Shown piece by piece: positions 44,838 through 54,358 of a DNA stretch of 64,000 nucleotides. The stretch's first letter is position 1; the number at the start of each line of letters is the position of its first letter. Both the position numbers and the translations under genes were made by a program. The DNA is from Collimonas sp. PA-H2. GTDB lineage: Bacteria > Pseudomonadota > Gammaproteobacteria > Burkholderiales > Burkholderiaceae_D. Under the pieces are notes generated by a model, which made no database searches, was not told where the DNA came from, and was given only the letters and a program-made list of their open reading frames with translations. The stretch spans positions 5,332,001 to 5,396,000 of the forward strand of contig NZ_PDBX01000001.1 of NCBI RefSeq assembly GCF_002564105.1, in the 5' to 3' direction.

Positions 44838-46468
44838 CAGCCGATATTGCCAGCCATCCCACAACAGCCATCCCCACTCTCTCGTTCCAGCAAATCCGTG
44901 CCGCACTGCTGGCGCGGCAAGAACTGGCCTTGCTGGACGTGCGCGAAGAAGCGCCGTTCGCCGAAGCGCATCCCCTGTTCGCCGCCAACCTGCCGCTGGG
45001 CCGCATCGAGCTGGAATCCTATGCCCGCATTCCGCGCCGCGACACCACCATCGTTGTCTATGACGACTGCGAAGGACTGGCTTTGCCGGCGGCGCGGCGC
45101 CTGCTGCAGCTAGGCTATAGCGCGGTGCATTTGCTGGAGGGCGGCTTGCAAGGCTGGCGCGCCGCCGGAGGCGAGATTTTCCGCGACGTCAATTCCGCCA
45201 GCAAGGCCTTCGGCGAACTGGTCGAATCGCAACGCCATACGCCATCCTTGTCGGCACCGGAAGTGAAAGCCCTGCTGGATGCCAAGGCCGACGTGGTCGT
45301 GCTCGATGCCCGCCGTTTCGACGAATACCACACCATGAGCATCCCCGGCGGCATCAGCGTGCCGGGCGCCGAACTGGTGCTGCGCGTGCGGGCGCTGGCG
45401 CCGCGCGCCGAAACCCGGGTCATCGTCAACTGCGCCGGCCGCACCCGCAGCATCATCGGCAGCCAGTCGCTGATCAACGCCGGCATTCCGAATCCGGTCA
45501 GCGCCCTGCGCAACGGCACGATCGGCTGGACCCTGGCTGGCCTGCAGCTGGAACACGGAAAAAAGCAGAGATTCTCGGACCATGCCGATGCGTTGAACAC
45601 AGCCGGACAGCACGAACAGGCGAAGGCTGCCAGCCGGAACGTTGCGGACCGCGCCAGAGTCGGCCGCGTCAGCCTGGCGCTGCTGCAAGGCTGGCAACAG
45701 GAAAACGGTCGCACCACTTACCGCCTGGATGTGCGCACGCCGGAAGAATATATTGCCGGTCATCTGCCCGGCTTCAGCTGCGCGCCGGGCGGCCAGCTGG
45801 TGCAGGAAACCGATCATGTTGCGCCGGTGCGCGGCGCCCGCATCGTGCTCGCGGACGACGACGGCGTGCGCGCCAACATGACGGCCTCGTGGCTGGCGCA
45901 GATGGGATGGGATGTCCATGTGCTGGACGGATTGCAGAAAGCCGATTTCAGCGAGGCCGGCCAGCCGCAACTGACGCTGCCGCCCTTGCCTCCTTTCGCA
46001 TCGGTATCTGCCGCAGAGCTTGCCCAATGGCTGGAGGATTCCAGCAATCCGGCAACCGTGCTGCTCGATTTCAGCAGCAGCGCCAGCTATGTCAGGCAGC
46101 ACATTCCCGGCGCCCGTTTCGCCTTGCGCTCGCAACTGGCAGCGGTATTACAGCAAACGCCAGGCGCGGCACGCTATGTCCTCGCCAGCGGCGACAGCCT
46201 GTTGGCGAGTTATGCCGCAGGCGATCTGCAGCAGCTGACGGAGCGCCCTGTATTTGTGCTGGCCGGCGGCACGGCCGCATGGATCGCCGCCGGGTTGCCC
46301 GCGCAATCAGGCGAGACCGCGCTGGCCTCGCCCCGCATCGACCGTTATCGCCGCCCATATGAAGGCACCGACAATCCGGCCGCCGCCATGCAGGCCTACC
46401 TGGACTGGGAATACGGCCTGGTAGCGCAGCTGGCGGCGGACGGCACGCACGGTTTTTTCGTGATTTGA
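44834..46468 (+). CDS. Rhodanese-like protein with four domains
   Basis: 544 aa, no signal peptide. Four rhodanese folds follow one another (about residues 10-120, 130-245, 275-375 and 390-490). Only the second has a catalytic cysteine at the loop, VIVNCAGRTRSI. The first reads VVYDDCEGL, with Asp at the expected place and Cys one residue later; the third (VLADDDGVR) and fourth (VLASGDSLL) have none. It could carry sulfane sulfur from products of the coupled thiol dioxygenase. The stop codon lies within a 10-bp tandem repeat. Confidence 0.88.
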   Translation: MTADIASHPTTAIPTLSFQQIRAALLARQELALLDVREEAPFAEAHPLFAANLPLGRIELESYARIPRRDTTIVVYDDCEGLALPAARRLLQLGYSAVHLLEGGLQGWRAAGGEIFRDVNSASKAFGELVESQRHTPSLSAPEVKALLDAKADVVVLDARRFDEYHTMSIPGGISVPGAELVLRVRALAPRAETRVIVNCAGRTRSIIGSQSLINAGIPNPVSALRNGTIGWTLAGLQLEHGKKQRFSDHADALNTAGQHEQAKAASRNVADRARVGRVSLALLQGWQQENGRTTYRLDVRTPEEYIAGHLPGFSCAPGGQLVQETDHVAPVRGARIVLADDDGVRANMTASWLAQMGWDVHVLDGLQKADFSEAGQPQLTLPPLPPFASVSAAELAQWLEDSSNPATVLLDFSSSASYVRQHIPGARFALRSQLAAVLQQTPGAARYVLASGDSLLASYAAGDLQQLTERPVFVLAGGTAAWIAAGLPAQSGETALASPRIDRYRRPYEGTDNPAAAMQAYLDWEYGLVAQLAADGTHGFFVI

Positions 46469-46504
46469 TCAGCCTTGATCAGCCTTGATCAGCCTTGATC
46501 AGCC
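46465..46504. repeat. Four perfect tandem copies of a 10-bp unit
   Basis: TTGATCAGCC is repeated four times without mismatch. The TGATCA core is a palindrome that reads TGA on both strands. The stop codon of the rhodanese gene (46466-46468) is in copy 1 and that of gcvT (46499-46501) in copy 4. Because 10 is not a multiple of 3, the copies present stops in all three frames on both strands. Confidence 0.95.
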
Positions 46505-47629
46505 ACGGAAATAGCGCGCCGGCGTAAACGGCATGGCAGCCACTTCCACCGGCACTGCCTTGCCGCGCACCATCGCATGCAGCTGGGTGCCGGTCTTGGC
46601 GAATGCAATCTCGACATAAGCCATCGCTACCGGCTTATCCAGCGTCGGCCCGAAACCGCCGCTGGTGACCTTGCCGATCACCTTGCCGTCGGCATCGACC
46701 AGTTCGGCGCCTTCGCGCACCGGCATGCGTTCCAGCGGCAGCAGCCCTACCCGCTTGCGGCTGACGCCTTGTTCCAGGTGCTGCTCGATCTGCGTAGCGC
46801 CAGGATAAGCGCCGGCACGGGCGCCGCCGGGACGCCGTACCTTGGACAGCGCCCAGGTCAGGCTGGCCTCGACCGGCGTGGTGGAGCCGTCCATATCGTG
46901 CCCATACAGGCACAGGCCAGCTTCCAGCCGCAGCGAATCGCGGGCGCCGAGGCCGATCGGCGCCACTTCTTCTTGCGCCAGCAACAGGCGCGCCAGCGCT
47001 TCCGCTTGCGCATTCGGCACGGAGATTTCAAAACCGTCTTCGCCGGTATAGCCGGAACGGCTGATGAAGCATTCGGCGCCGGTCAGCGTGACTTTGCCGG
47101 TCTGCATGAAAACCATCTGCGCCGTTTCCGGCGCCAGGCGCGCCAGCACCGCAGCGGCCGCAGGCCCCTGCAAGGCCAGCAGGGAGCGGTCGCTCAGTTC
47201 TTCGATCTGGCAACGGCCGGCAAGATGCTGGCGCAGGTGCGCGGTATCCTGCTGCTTGCAGGCAGCGTTCACCACCAGGAACAAGTGGTCGCCGCCATTG
47301 CTGACCATCAGGTCGTCCAGGATGCCGCCTTGCGGATTGGTAAACACGGCGTAGCGCTGGCGGTTGGCCGGCAGGTCGATGATATCGACCGGCACCAGCG
47401 ATTCCAGCGCAGCCGCGGCGTCCGGGCCGCTCAGGCGCAGCTGGCCCATGTGCGAAACGTCGAACAGGCCGGCCTGGGCGCGGGTGTGCTTATGTTCCTT
47501 GAGGATGCCGCTCGGATATTGCAGCGGCATGTCGTAGCCGGCGAACGGCACCATCTTGGCGCCGAGTTCGATATGCAGGTCGTAGAGTGCGGTGCGCGCT
47601 GAAGCGGTAGCGCTACTGGTATCAGACAT
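46499..47629 (-). CDS. gcvT: Glycine cleavage system T protein (aminomethyltransferase)
   Basis: 376 aa from MSDTSSATAS (AAGGA upstream). It transfers the aminomethyl carbon from lipoyl-H protein to tetrahydrofolate, releasing ammonia. GAKMVPFAGYDMPLQYPSGI, LFDVSHMGQLRL and GYTGEDGFEI are signature segments of the folate-binding protein. It is the last gene of gcvH-gcvP-gcvT, 136 bp after gcvP, with a strong hairpin in the gap. Confidence 0.95.
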   Translation of the reverse strand: MSDTSSATASARTALYDLHIELGAKMVPFAGYDMPLQYPSGILKEHKHTRAQAGLFDVSHMGQLRLSGPDAAAALESLVPVDIIDLPANRQRYAVFTNPQGGILDDLMVSNGGDHLFLVVNAACKQQDTAHLRQHLAGRCQIEELSDRSLLALQGPAAAAVLARLAPETAQMVFMQTGKVTLTGAECFISRSGYTGEDGFEISVPNAQAEALARLLLAQEEVAPIGLGARDSLRLEAGLCLYGHDMDGSTTPVEASLTWALSKVRRPGGARAGAYPGATQIEQHLEQGVSRKRVGLLPLERMPVREGAELVDADGKVIGKVTSGGFGPTLDKPVAMAYVEIAFAKTGTQLHAMVRGKAVPVEVAAMPFTPARYFRG

Positions 47630-47687
47630 GGGATGTGTCCTTTTCATTTATACATGCGCATGATGCGCGAAAGATAGAGGGCAGATC

Positions 47688-47751
47688 GATAGCCCAGTGC
47701 AAACGGCCAGCGGGTCCGCCTGAGCGGCTCCGCTGGTTGCACTGCGCTATC
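47688..47751 (-). other. Long imperfect hairpin between gcvP and gcvT
   Basis: Three pairs of matching arms are nested: GATAGC/GCTATC (47688-47693, 47746-47751), CAGTGCAA/TTGCACTG (47695-47702, 47737-47744) and CCAGCGG/CCGCTGG (47707-47713, 47730-47736), with CCGC/GCGG inside. No T-run follows on the minus strand. It may be an attenuator-like or mRNA-processing structure, or a repeated intergenic element; only this copy was found in the window. Confidence 0.6.
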
Positions 47752-47765
47752 TCGAACCTGGCCTC

Positions 47766-50630
47766 TTACTCGTAATCCGACATCGGCGGGCAGGAACAGA
47801 CCAGGTTGCGGTCGCCATAAACGTTGTCGATACGGCCGACCGGCGGCCAGTACTTGTCCTTGCGCAGCGATTTCAGCGGATACACCGCCTGCTCGCGCGT
47901 ATAGGCCCTCGTCCACTCGTCCGTCAGGTCCTGCGCGGTATGCGGCGCATGGCGCAAGGCTGTCTGTTCGGCCTGGATGTCGCCGTTCTCGACCGCCCGG
48001 ATCTCTTCCCGGATGGCGATCATGGCGTCGCAGAAGCGGTCCAGTTCTTCCTTGGATTCGCTTTCGGTCGGCTCGATCATCAAGGTGCCGGCCACCGGGA
48101 ACGACATGGTCGGGGCATGGAAGCCGTAGTCGATCAGGCGCTTGGCGACATCTTCCACCGTGATGCCGATCTTGTCCTTCAGCGGCCGCAGGTCGATGAT
48201 GCCTTCATGCGCCACCAGGCCGTTGCTGCCGGTGTACAGGATCGGGTAATGCGGCGCCAGCCGGTGCACGATGTAGTTGGCGTTGAGGATGGCGATCTCG
48301 CTGGCCTGCTGCAAGCCCTTGGCGCCCATCAGGGTGATGTAAGCCCAGGTGATAGGCAGGATGCTGGCGCTGCCCCAAGGCGCGGCGGAGACCGGCGCGA
48401 TGCCGTTTTCCAGCATGCGATGGCCTGGCAGGAACGGCGCCAGGTGGCTCTTGACGCCGATCGGACCGACGCCCGGACCGCCGCCGCCATGCGGAATGCA
48501 GAAGGTCTTGTGCAGGTTCAAGTGCGAAACGTCGCCGCCGAACTTGCCCGGTGCACACAGCCCCACCATGGCGTTCATGTTGGCGCCATCGATGTACACC
48601 TGGCCGCCGTGGGCATGGACGATTTCGCAGATTTCGCCGATCGCTTCCTCGAACACGCCATGGGTCGACGGATAGGTAATCATCAGCGCCGCCAGGTCGC
48701 CGGCGTGCTCGTCAGCCTTGGCGCGCAGGTCGCCGACATTGACGTTGCCTTGCTCGTCGCATTGCACCACCACCACCTGCATGCCGGCCATGTGGGCGGT
48801 GGCAGGATTGGTGCCGTGGGCCGAGCTCGGGATCAGGCAGATATTGCGCTGGCCTTCGCCGCGGCTCTGATGGTAGGCGCGGATCGCCAGCAAGCCGGCG
48901 TACTCGCCTTGCGAACCGGCATTCGGCTGCAGCGACACGGCATCGTAGCCGGTGCAGACGCACAGCATCTGCTCCAGGTCAGTCACCAGCTGCTGGTAGC
49001 CCTGGGCTTGGTTAAGCGGCGCAAACGGATGCAGCGAGCCGAATTCGGGCCAGGTCACCGGGATCATTTCAGTGGTGGCGTTGAGCTTCATGGTGCAGGA
49101 GCCGAGCGGAATCATGCTGCGGTCCAGCGCCAGGTCCTTGTCCGCCAGTGCACGCAGGTAGCGCAGCATTTGGGTTTCGGAGTGATGGCTGTTGAATACC
49201 GGATGCGTCAGATAGGCGCTGCTGCGCGCCAGCGAGGCCGGGATCCGCTCTGCCGCTTCGGCTTCCAGCTGGTCAAACGCCGGCAGCGCCTTGCCGACGG
49301 CAAAAATGCCCCACAGCGCCTCGACATCGGCGCGCGTGCTGGTTTCGTCGAGCGCGATGCCGATGCTGCCGTCGTCGATCGGCCGCAGGTTGATCATTTG
49401 GCTGCGGGCTGCCGCATGGATGTCCTGGGTGTGGCCGCCGGTATGCACGGTAACGGTATCGAAGAAGCTGGCGGTCGGCACAGCATGATGCAGCTGGCGC
49501 AGGCCTTCTGCCAGGATCGCGGTCAGGCGGTGCACGCGCTGGGCAATCGTCTTCAGGCCTTGCGGGCCGTGATACACCGCATACATGCTGGCGATATTGG
49601 CCAGCAGTACTTGCGCGGTGCAGACATTGCTGGTGGCTTTTTCGCGGCGGATATGCTGTTCGCGGGTTTGCATCGCCAGGCGGTAAGCGGGTTCGCCGCG
49701 GCTATCGATGGAAACGCCGACCAGCCGTCCAGGCATCACTCGCTTGTGCGCGTCGAGGGTGGCGAAATACGCTGCGTGCGGGCCGCCGTAACCGAGCGGG
49801 ACGCCAAAGCGCTGGGCGCTGCCGATGACGACATCGGCGCCGAACTCTCCCGGCGGCGTCAGCAGGGTCAGCGCCAGCAGGTCGGCTGCGACCACTACCA
49901 GCGCTTGCTTGCCATGCGCTACACGCACGGTTTCGGCATAGTCGTGGATCTCGCCGCTCAGGGTTGGATATTGCAGCAGCACGCCGAAGCAGTCGAGCCG
50001 CTCCAGGTCCTTGTGGTGATCGCCGACCACCACCTCGACGCCGATCGGCGCGGCGCGGGTGCGCAGCACGTCGATGGTTTGCGGATAGCAGTCTTGCGAA
50101 ACGAAGAAGATGTTGCTCTTGCTCTTGGACAGGCGCTGGCAGAAGGTCATCGCCTCGGCCGCCGCGGTCGCCTCGTCCAGCAGGGACGCATTGGCGATTT
50201 CCATGCCGGTGAGGTCGGTAATCATGGTCTGGAAGTTCAGCAGCGCTTCCAGCCGCCCCTGCGATATCTCAGGCTGGTACGGCGTGTAAGCGGTATACCA
50301 GGCTGGGTTTTCCAGCAGGTTGCGCAGGATGACGGTCGGCGTATGGCAGTTGTAATAACCCATGCCGATATGCGACTTGAACATCTGGTTCTTGCCGGCG
50401 ATCTGGCGCAATGCCGCCAGTGTTTCGGCTTCGCTGCGAGGGGAGCCAAGAGCAAGTGCCTGTTTTTCCAGGATGGCGCTGGGGACTACCTTGTGTATCA
50501 ATGCTTCGATAGAATCGAAACCGAGTACCGTCAGCATGGCCTTTTGTTGGGTTTGATCCGGGCCGATGTGGCGTTCAATAAAATCGGCGTGTTGCGCCAG
50601 ATCTTCAAGAGCAGGCCGTGATTGTGTCAT
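47766..50630 (-). CDS. gcvP: Glycine dehydrogenase (decarboxylating), P protein
   Basis: 954 aa homodimeric P protein that decarboxylates glycine on PLP and loads the aminomethyl group on the lipoyl arm of H protein. The PLP lysine is K708 in [32 protein letters not shown] at the N-terminus and SIGMGYY-like glycine loops are typical. Length is normal. It lies 43 bp after gcvH. A large open frame on the opposite strand (47940-50621) is an artefact of GC-rich codons. Confidence 0.96.
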   Translation of the reverse strand: MTQSRPALEDLAQHADFIERHIGPDQTQQKAMLTVLGFDSIEALIHKVVPSAILEKQALALGSPRSEAETLAALRQIAGKNQMFKSHIGMGYYNCHTPTVILRNLLENPAWYTAYTPYQPEISQGRLEALLNFQTMITDLTGMEIANASLLDEATAAAEAMTFCQRLSKSKSNIFFVSQDCYPQTIDVLRTRAAPIGVEVVVGDHHKDLERLDCFGVLLQYPTLSGEIHDYAETVRVAHGKQALVVVAADLLALTLLTPPGEFGADVVIGSAQRFGVPLGYGGPHAAYFATLDAHKRVMPGRLVGVSIDSRGEPAYRLAMQTREQHIRREKATSNVCTAQVLLANIASMYAVYHGPQGLKTIAQRVHRLTAILAEGLRQLHHAVPTASFFDTVTVHTGGHTQDIHAAARSQMINLRPIDDGSIGIALDETSTRADVEALWGIFAVGKALPAFDQLEAEAAERIPASLARSSAYLTHPVFNSHHSETQMLRYLRALADKDLALDRSMIPLGSCTMKLNATTEMIPVTWPEFGSLHPFAPLNQAQGYQQLVTDLEQMLCVCTGYDAVSLQPNAGSQGEYAGLLAIRAYHQSRGEGQRNICLIPSSAHGTNPATAHMAGMQVVVVQCDEQGNVNVGDLRAKADEHAGDLAALMITYPSTHGVFEEAIGEICEIVHAHGGQVYIDGANMNAMVGLCAPGKFGGDVSHLNLHKTFCIPHGGGGPGVGPIGVKSHLAPFLPGHRMLENGIAPVSAAPWGSASILPITWAYITLMGAKGLQQASEIAILNANYIVHRLAPHYPILYTGSNGLVAHEGIIDLRPLKDKIGITVEDVAKRLIDYGFHAPTMSFPVAGTLMIEPTESESKEELDRFCDAMIAIREEIRAVENGDIQAEQTALRHAPHTAQDLTDEWTRAYTREQAVYPLKSLRKDKYWPPVGRIDNVYGDRNLVCSCPPMSDYE

Positions 50631-50673
50631 GGATGCTTTTCCTTCATGTGTGAACAGTAAAATTGCGCGACGC

Positions 50674-51054
50674 TTAAGCCTGGCCCTTGATCATGGCAGC
50701 ATAAGCCGCTTCATCCATCAGACTGTTCAACTCAGTTGCATCGCTGACTTTCATCTTGAAGAACCAGCCAGCGCCCAGCGGATCTTCATTGATCTGTTCC
50801 GGCGCATCGGCCAGCGTTTCATTGATCTCGGTGACCGTGCCGGCGACCGGCATCATGATTTCACTGGCGGCCTTGACCGATTCGATCACTGCCGCTTCGT
50901 CGCCCTTGGCGAGCGCGGCGCCGACTTCAGGCAATTGCACGAATACCAGGTCGCCCAGGTGACCTTGGGCGAAGTCGGTAATGCCGACCGTCACCACGCC
51001 ATCGGCCTCAACGCGCAGCCATTCATGCTCAACCGTATATTTCACCTGACTCAT
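50674..51054 (-). CDS. gcvH: Glycine cleavage system H protein
   Basis: 126 aa lipoyl carrier. The lipoylated lysine is K61 in [14 protein letters not shown] is six bases upstream of the ATG at 51054. It is the first gene of the operon; no glycine riboswitch consensus was recognised in the preceding 580 bp. Confidence 0.95.
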   Translation of the reverse strand: MSQVKYTVEHEWLRVEADGVVTVGITDFAQGHLGDLVFVQLPEVGAALAKGDEAAVIESVKAASEIMMPVAGTVTEINETLADAPEQINEDPLGAGWFFKMKVSDATELNSLMDEAAYAAMIKGQA

Positions 51055-51408
51055 GCTATCTCCTGTTAACTACAAAAAATTATTAAAATCTACACAAACC
51101 GGCAGCCATCCGGCGCCGGAAAATTCGGGTAGAAAACGCCTCTACAGCCCGCTATTCGACCATAAGTTCGACCACTGCAACAGCGTATTTTCCCACGCCT
51201 CCGCCCGCTTTTTACAAGCTTATGATTTTAATCAGGATTTTGACCTTTCCATGGCCCTCCATGGCTTTTAATCTTTCATTTTCCGCAAGAAAACAAACGC
51301 TCAGCCATGCTTTTTGCAGATTGAAATGCAATCTTAATTCAAGCTTCTTTCTCATTCTTCGCCGGCACCTACGTCGAGTTAACTTACAAAAAAACCACCT
51401 CAATCTTG

Positions 51409-51437
51409 TTTACATTAAGAAATATCTGCCATATGAT
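51409..51437 (+). promoter_or_regulatory. Promoter of the ACAD-like gene
   Basis: TTTACA (51409-51414) and TATGAT (51432-51437) are exactly 17 bp apart, a good sigma-70 pair. Transcription would start near 51444, placing the ACAGAC-N2-GTCTGT operator at about +11 to +25 and leaving a leader of roughly 190 nt. Confidence 0.65.
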
Positions 51438-51454
51438 CGATTTAAACCAAATAT

Positions 51455-51468
51455 ACAGACCTGTCTGT
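51455..51468 (+). promoter_or_regulatory. TetR-type operator, copy 1
   Basis: ACAGAC-CT-GTCTGT, perfect 6-bp arms. The same 14 bp, and the two T's after it, occur at 54104-54117 on the other strand, upstream of the diiron oxidase gene. Position just after the transcription start suits repression by the TetR protein encoded at 54359. Confidence 0.75.
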
Positions 51469-51635
51469 TTTTATCCGTGCATTCATTTTTTGCGCTCCGA
51501 CTGAAGCAATTCGCGTGCAAAGTTATCTGACTTGCAGGAGATCGGAAATTGATGGAACTGGAATCAATGGTCGACGCTAGATAGTGGAAGTCTAAGGCCC
51601 TGTATTTTATCAATCTGGAATTGGATCATCGGAAC

Positions 51636-52766
51636 ATGCAAACCTTGGCTCAGGAAGTTGATGTAAATCCGGCGCGTTCTTTTTCACTGAATTCGCTGTT
51701 GCTGGTCACTGCTCAACCCGTCCTTCATCGCTTAGCCTCCTACGGCGCGCTGCCGCGGCAGCTGATCCAGATCATCTCGCGCGCTTCGGTGCGGCTGCAG
51801 GATTCGGATATGCTGATTTCGCAGACGCCGCACAGTTACGAGCGCAGCGAAGATATCCGCAGGCCTTCAGTGGTCCTGGCGCATCAGGAACATGCGATGG
51901 CCGAAAGCATGCTGGAACTGATCCGCCAAGAAGGCCTCGCGCCGCACTACAAATCCTTCATGCAGACTTTTGCCCGCATCCTGTTTTCGCTGTTCCTGAC
52001 GCCCGGCCAGTACGACCGCGCCGGCGCCTGCATCGACAGCGGCAACAACCTGCACTTCCTGATGAGCGATGGCGGCGAGCCGACCTTGAGCAGCTGGCGC
52101 ACCGTGGCGCAGCCGGAAGGCGACGGCTTCAAGCTGCATATCGACAAGGTATGGGGCACGCATGCCAACCTGGACGGCATGGCAATCGTGGTGGCCCGTA
52201 CTCTCGGCGCCTTCTTCCCTTCCGCCTACCTGGTCTGGCCGGAGCAATACGCAACCCTCAAGCGGTCTGCCTGCGGCGTCCCCTTTCTGGATGACGTGGT
52301 CCAGTTGGGCAACGTCAAGGGCACGGTCCAAGTGGCGCAAGGCGACCGCCTGCAAGCCGGCGGCCCCGCGGTGCTCAACAAATATTTGACCACGGTTCGC
52401 CCGCTCCTGGTGCGCGCGCTGATGGCACATGTCGAATGGCTGGCGACCCAGGGCCGCGTCGAACTGACCATGGAAGAATGTGCCGCACGGGACTTCATTG
52501 CCGCCGCCGCGCGCGCCGAGACCCAGTCCGGCCGCTACGACAGCAAAGACGTGCACCGCGTGCTGGCGCTGAAATTTGCTGCCAATGAATTACTGCTGCA
52601 CTTGGTCAGCCGCGGCGCAGTCAGGGGATTTTCCGATCAGCGCGATCTTTTGGCATTCACGAAAATGGAAGGCAGCTCATACCGTTGTTACCACGAATTG
52701 CGCGCAAGCATGCGCGTTAGCAAGGCCGGTTTTCTACCAGGATTTGCCAGTGGAGTTGCGAGATGA
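51636..52766 (+). CDS. Acyl-CoA dehydrogenase-like protein of unknown substrate
   Basis: 376 aa from ATG 51636; the start is uncertain and a TTG at 51621 is possible. The middle region, SDGGEPTLSSWRTVAQPEGDGFKLHIDKVWGTHANLDGMAIVVART in pieces, resembles the beta-barrel domain of acyl-CoA dehydrogenases and related flavin monooxygenases, and the helical regions on both sides fit that fold. The usual C-terminal catalytic Glu and FAD-binding Arg signatures were not recognised, so it may be a divergent or non-dehydrogenase member. It converges on the diiron oxidase gene and shares an operator with it. Confidence 0.7.
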   Translation: MQTLAQEVDVNPARSFSLNSLLLVTAQPVLHRLASYGALPRQLIQIISRASVRLQDSDMLISQTPHSYERSEDIRRPSVVLAHQEHAMAESMLELIRQEGLAPHYKSFMQTFARILFSLFLTPGQYDRAGACIDSGNNLHFLMSDGGEPTLSSWRTVAQPEGDGFKLHIDKVWGTHANLDGMAIVVARTLGAFFPSAYLVWPEQYATLKRSACGVPFLDDVVQLGNVKGTVQVAQGDRLQAGGPAVLNKYLTTVRPLLVRALMAHVEWLATQGRVELTMEECAARDFIAAAARAETQSGRYDSKDVHRVLALKFAANELLLHLVSRGAVRGFSDQRDLLAFTKMEGSSYRCYHELRASMRVSKAGFLPGFASGVAR

Positions 52767-52807
52767 AAATCCGCCGGGTTTGTGGCGTGCCAGAGGCGGA
52801 TAACGCA

Positions 52808-52843
52808 CAAGGCCGTCAACCAGAAACTGGATTGACGGCCTTG
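52808..52843. terminator. Bidirectional terminator-like hairpin between the convergent genes
   Basis: CAAGGCCGTCAA (52808-52819) and TTGACGGCCTTG (52832-52843) form a perfect 12-bp stem with a 12-nt loop in the 103-bp gap between the two stop codons. No T-run follows on either strand, so termination strength is uncertain. Confidence 0.55.
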
Positions 52844-52869
52844 CCTGCTGCAGATCCTGGCTTCGCCGG

Positions 52870-53994
52870 TCAGGCCTTGTCTGCTGCCGATGCATGCGTT
52901 TGCAGCATGCCAAGCAATGCATCGTAATAATCCTGGCAAGTATTCAGGCGCAACATGGCGCCCTGCAGGATTTCTCCGCGCGCTTCGGGATATTTTGCGT
53001 CAAGCGGCACGATTACGTTTTCCAGCCAGCCCTGGGCATGAACGACATCGATACTGATATGCTCCTTGTAGTAATCGACTTCGCCTTCCTTGCCCAGGCC
53101 GATACGGTGGCAGCCATGCACCAGCTTTTCATATTGGCGCGGGTCCAGCAGCTCAGTGATCGCCATGATGCCGATCGCCTTGAAGTAATGCTTGCGCTGC
53201 AGACAGGTCAGCATGAACAGATTGTGTCCTGCCAGACCTTGCCAGCCGAGCGACGAGGCATGATTGTCTTCGGCATTATCAGCGCCGACCATGTCCAGCA
53301 GCTGGCGGAACAGATTGACGTGGCTTCGAGCGGAGTTACCGTTGCCCGATTCATCCCACAGATTCTGCACCAGTTCCTTGCGGGTGATTTCGTCCGAGCC
53401 GACCAGTATCAATGCGATCAGGTCGAAGAAACGGATGTTCAGCGCCGCGTCGCTGCGGAAAAATTCAATGAACTGACCGTGCGTGGCCGTGGTTTCCAGG
53501 TAGTCGAACAAAGGATGGTTGGAGACGCTATGCTCGCTCCAGAGAAGGCGCAAGGCATCGGTGAGCGGCATGTCGGCGCTGATGCGCGCCAGCGGCGAGG
53601 AGTCGCCGGACGCCAGCCAGGCTCTTTCGATTTCATTACGCATCTGCTGCAGGTAATGATTGGATTGATTAGCTGCGGCGAAACTGGTCGCCGACGCCAC
53701 ATGCATATCCAGCAGGATGAAAAGTGTCCGGTGCACCAGGCACAACGCTTCATCGTCATCTGTCGCCAGGGCCTTGGCCAGCGTCGAGCGAACCTTGTTC
53801 ATCAACAGCTCGAACAGCTCGCGGTCACTGTCGAAACGGCTTTCCAGCTCTGGATCGGCGACCAGCATGGACACGATGGTATCAAGGGGAAACTCGGAAT
53901 ATGGCTCTCGCAGACTTTCGTAGACGTCCGGGTGAAGATCCACTGCATGAAACAATTCTGTGACTTGCGAATTCGCTACGGTCGAATAACTCAT
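52870..53994 (-). CDS. Heme-oxygenase-like diiron oxidase (iron-containing redox enzyme family)
   Basis: 374 aa. The C-terminal ~200 residues form a Haem_oxygenas_2-type helical domain. A full set of candidate iron ligands is visible: E215 and H225 in WDESGNGNSARSH, E281 in AITELLDP, and H312, D316 and H319 in EHISIDVVH, the H-x3-D-x2-H pattern of HDO enzymes. Such enzymes use O2 for N-oxygenation, oxidative C-C cleavage or desaturation in natural-product pathways. The N-terminal ~190 residues are helical and unassigned. GAGGAAG precedes the ATG. It carries the same operator as the ACAD-like gene and is divergent from tetR. Confidence 0.8.
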   Translation of the reverse strand: MSYSTVANSQVTELFHAVDLHPDVYESLREPYSEFPLDTIVSMLVADPELESRFDSDRELFELLMNKVRSTLAKALATDDDEALCLVHRTLFILLDMHVASATSFAAANQSNHYLQQMRNEIERAWLASGDSSPLARISADMPLTDALRLLWSEHSVSNHPLFDYLETTATHGQFIEFFRSDAALNIRFFDLIALILVGSDEITRKELVQNLWDESGNGNSARSHVNLFRQLLDMVGADNAEDNHASSLGWQGLAGHNLFMLTCLQRKHYFKAIGIMAITELLDPRQYEKLVHGCHRIGLGKEGEVDYYKEHISIDVVHAQGWLENVIVPLDAKYPEARGEILQGAMLRLNTCQDYYDALLGMLQTHASAADKA

Positions 53995-54358
53995 GTAACT
54001 TCCTCAAAATAGTGTTTAAACCGTGACTGCCATTGCCACCCTTAATTTTTATGCAAGCGGCAGAATTGCCCCCTGTAAATTTTTTATAATATCCTAAATT
54101 TAAACAGACAGGTCTGTCATAATATTGAAATATTAGAGTCAGGCGCGAGTCTGATGACAGCTGTACAACGCCGTTTTACAACGCTTTCCAGCCAGTTTTC
54201 GCTGCCGATCACTAACTTGTATCGGCGACAACAAATATTGAGATAATATACCGTGCTGTACACAGTACCGATTTCAGCAGATCATGTCCGGCAGTCGCTT
54301 TGCCATGTTTGCGCTACCGGCCTATCGCATGTTTAACTATGTAACTTACACCTAATCA
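53995..54358. other. Divergent control region between the diiron oxidase and tetR genes
   Basis: 364 bp, AT-rich, without a gene. It contains the second copy of the 14-bp operator (54104-54117), 110 bp upstream of the oxidase start and 242 bp upstream of tetR. TATTAT/TATAA-like stretches next to the operator could serve as -10 elements for the minus-strand gene, but no clear -35 was fixed. Confidence 0.55.
54104..54117 (-). promoter_or_regulatory. TetR-type operator, copy 2
   Basis: ACAGAC-AG-GTCTGT on the plus strand, i.e. exactly the reverse complement of copy 1, so it has the same orientation relative to its own (minus-strand) gene. After the 14 bp, both copies read TT toward the gene, a 16-bp identity. 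Confidence 0.75.

Larger units (their letters stand above)
51055..51635. other. AT-rich divergent region between gcvH and the ACAD-like gene
   Basis: About 580 bp with no supported gene. The left half must hold the gcv promoter. The right half holds the promoter (51409-51437) and TetR-type operator (51455-51468) of the ACAD-like gene, and an ATG at 51552 that opens a 10-codon frame ending in TAG at 51582, in phase with the downstream gene. No glycine aptamer motif was recognised. Confidence 0.6.

Noticed and set aside
47940..50621. 893-codon open frame on the plus strand opposite gcvP
   Set aside because: It mirrors the coding frame of gcvP; the translation is rich in Arg/Gln/His with no domain, as expected for antisense frames in GC-rich DNA. 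The same applies to 483-2117, 9639-11033, 17295-18671 and 57639-58868.
51055..51400. Possible glycine riboswitch upstream of gcvH
   Set aside because: The minus-strand leader has GC-rich segments, but I could not find the conserved glycine-aptamer core sequences or a tandem arrangement. A covariance-model search would decide.
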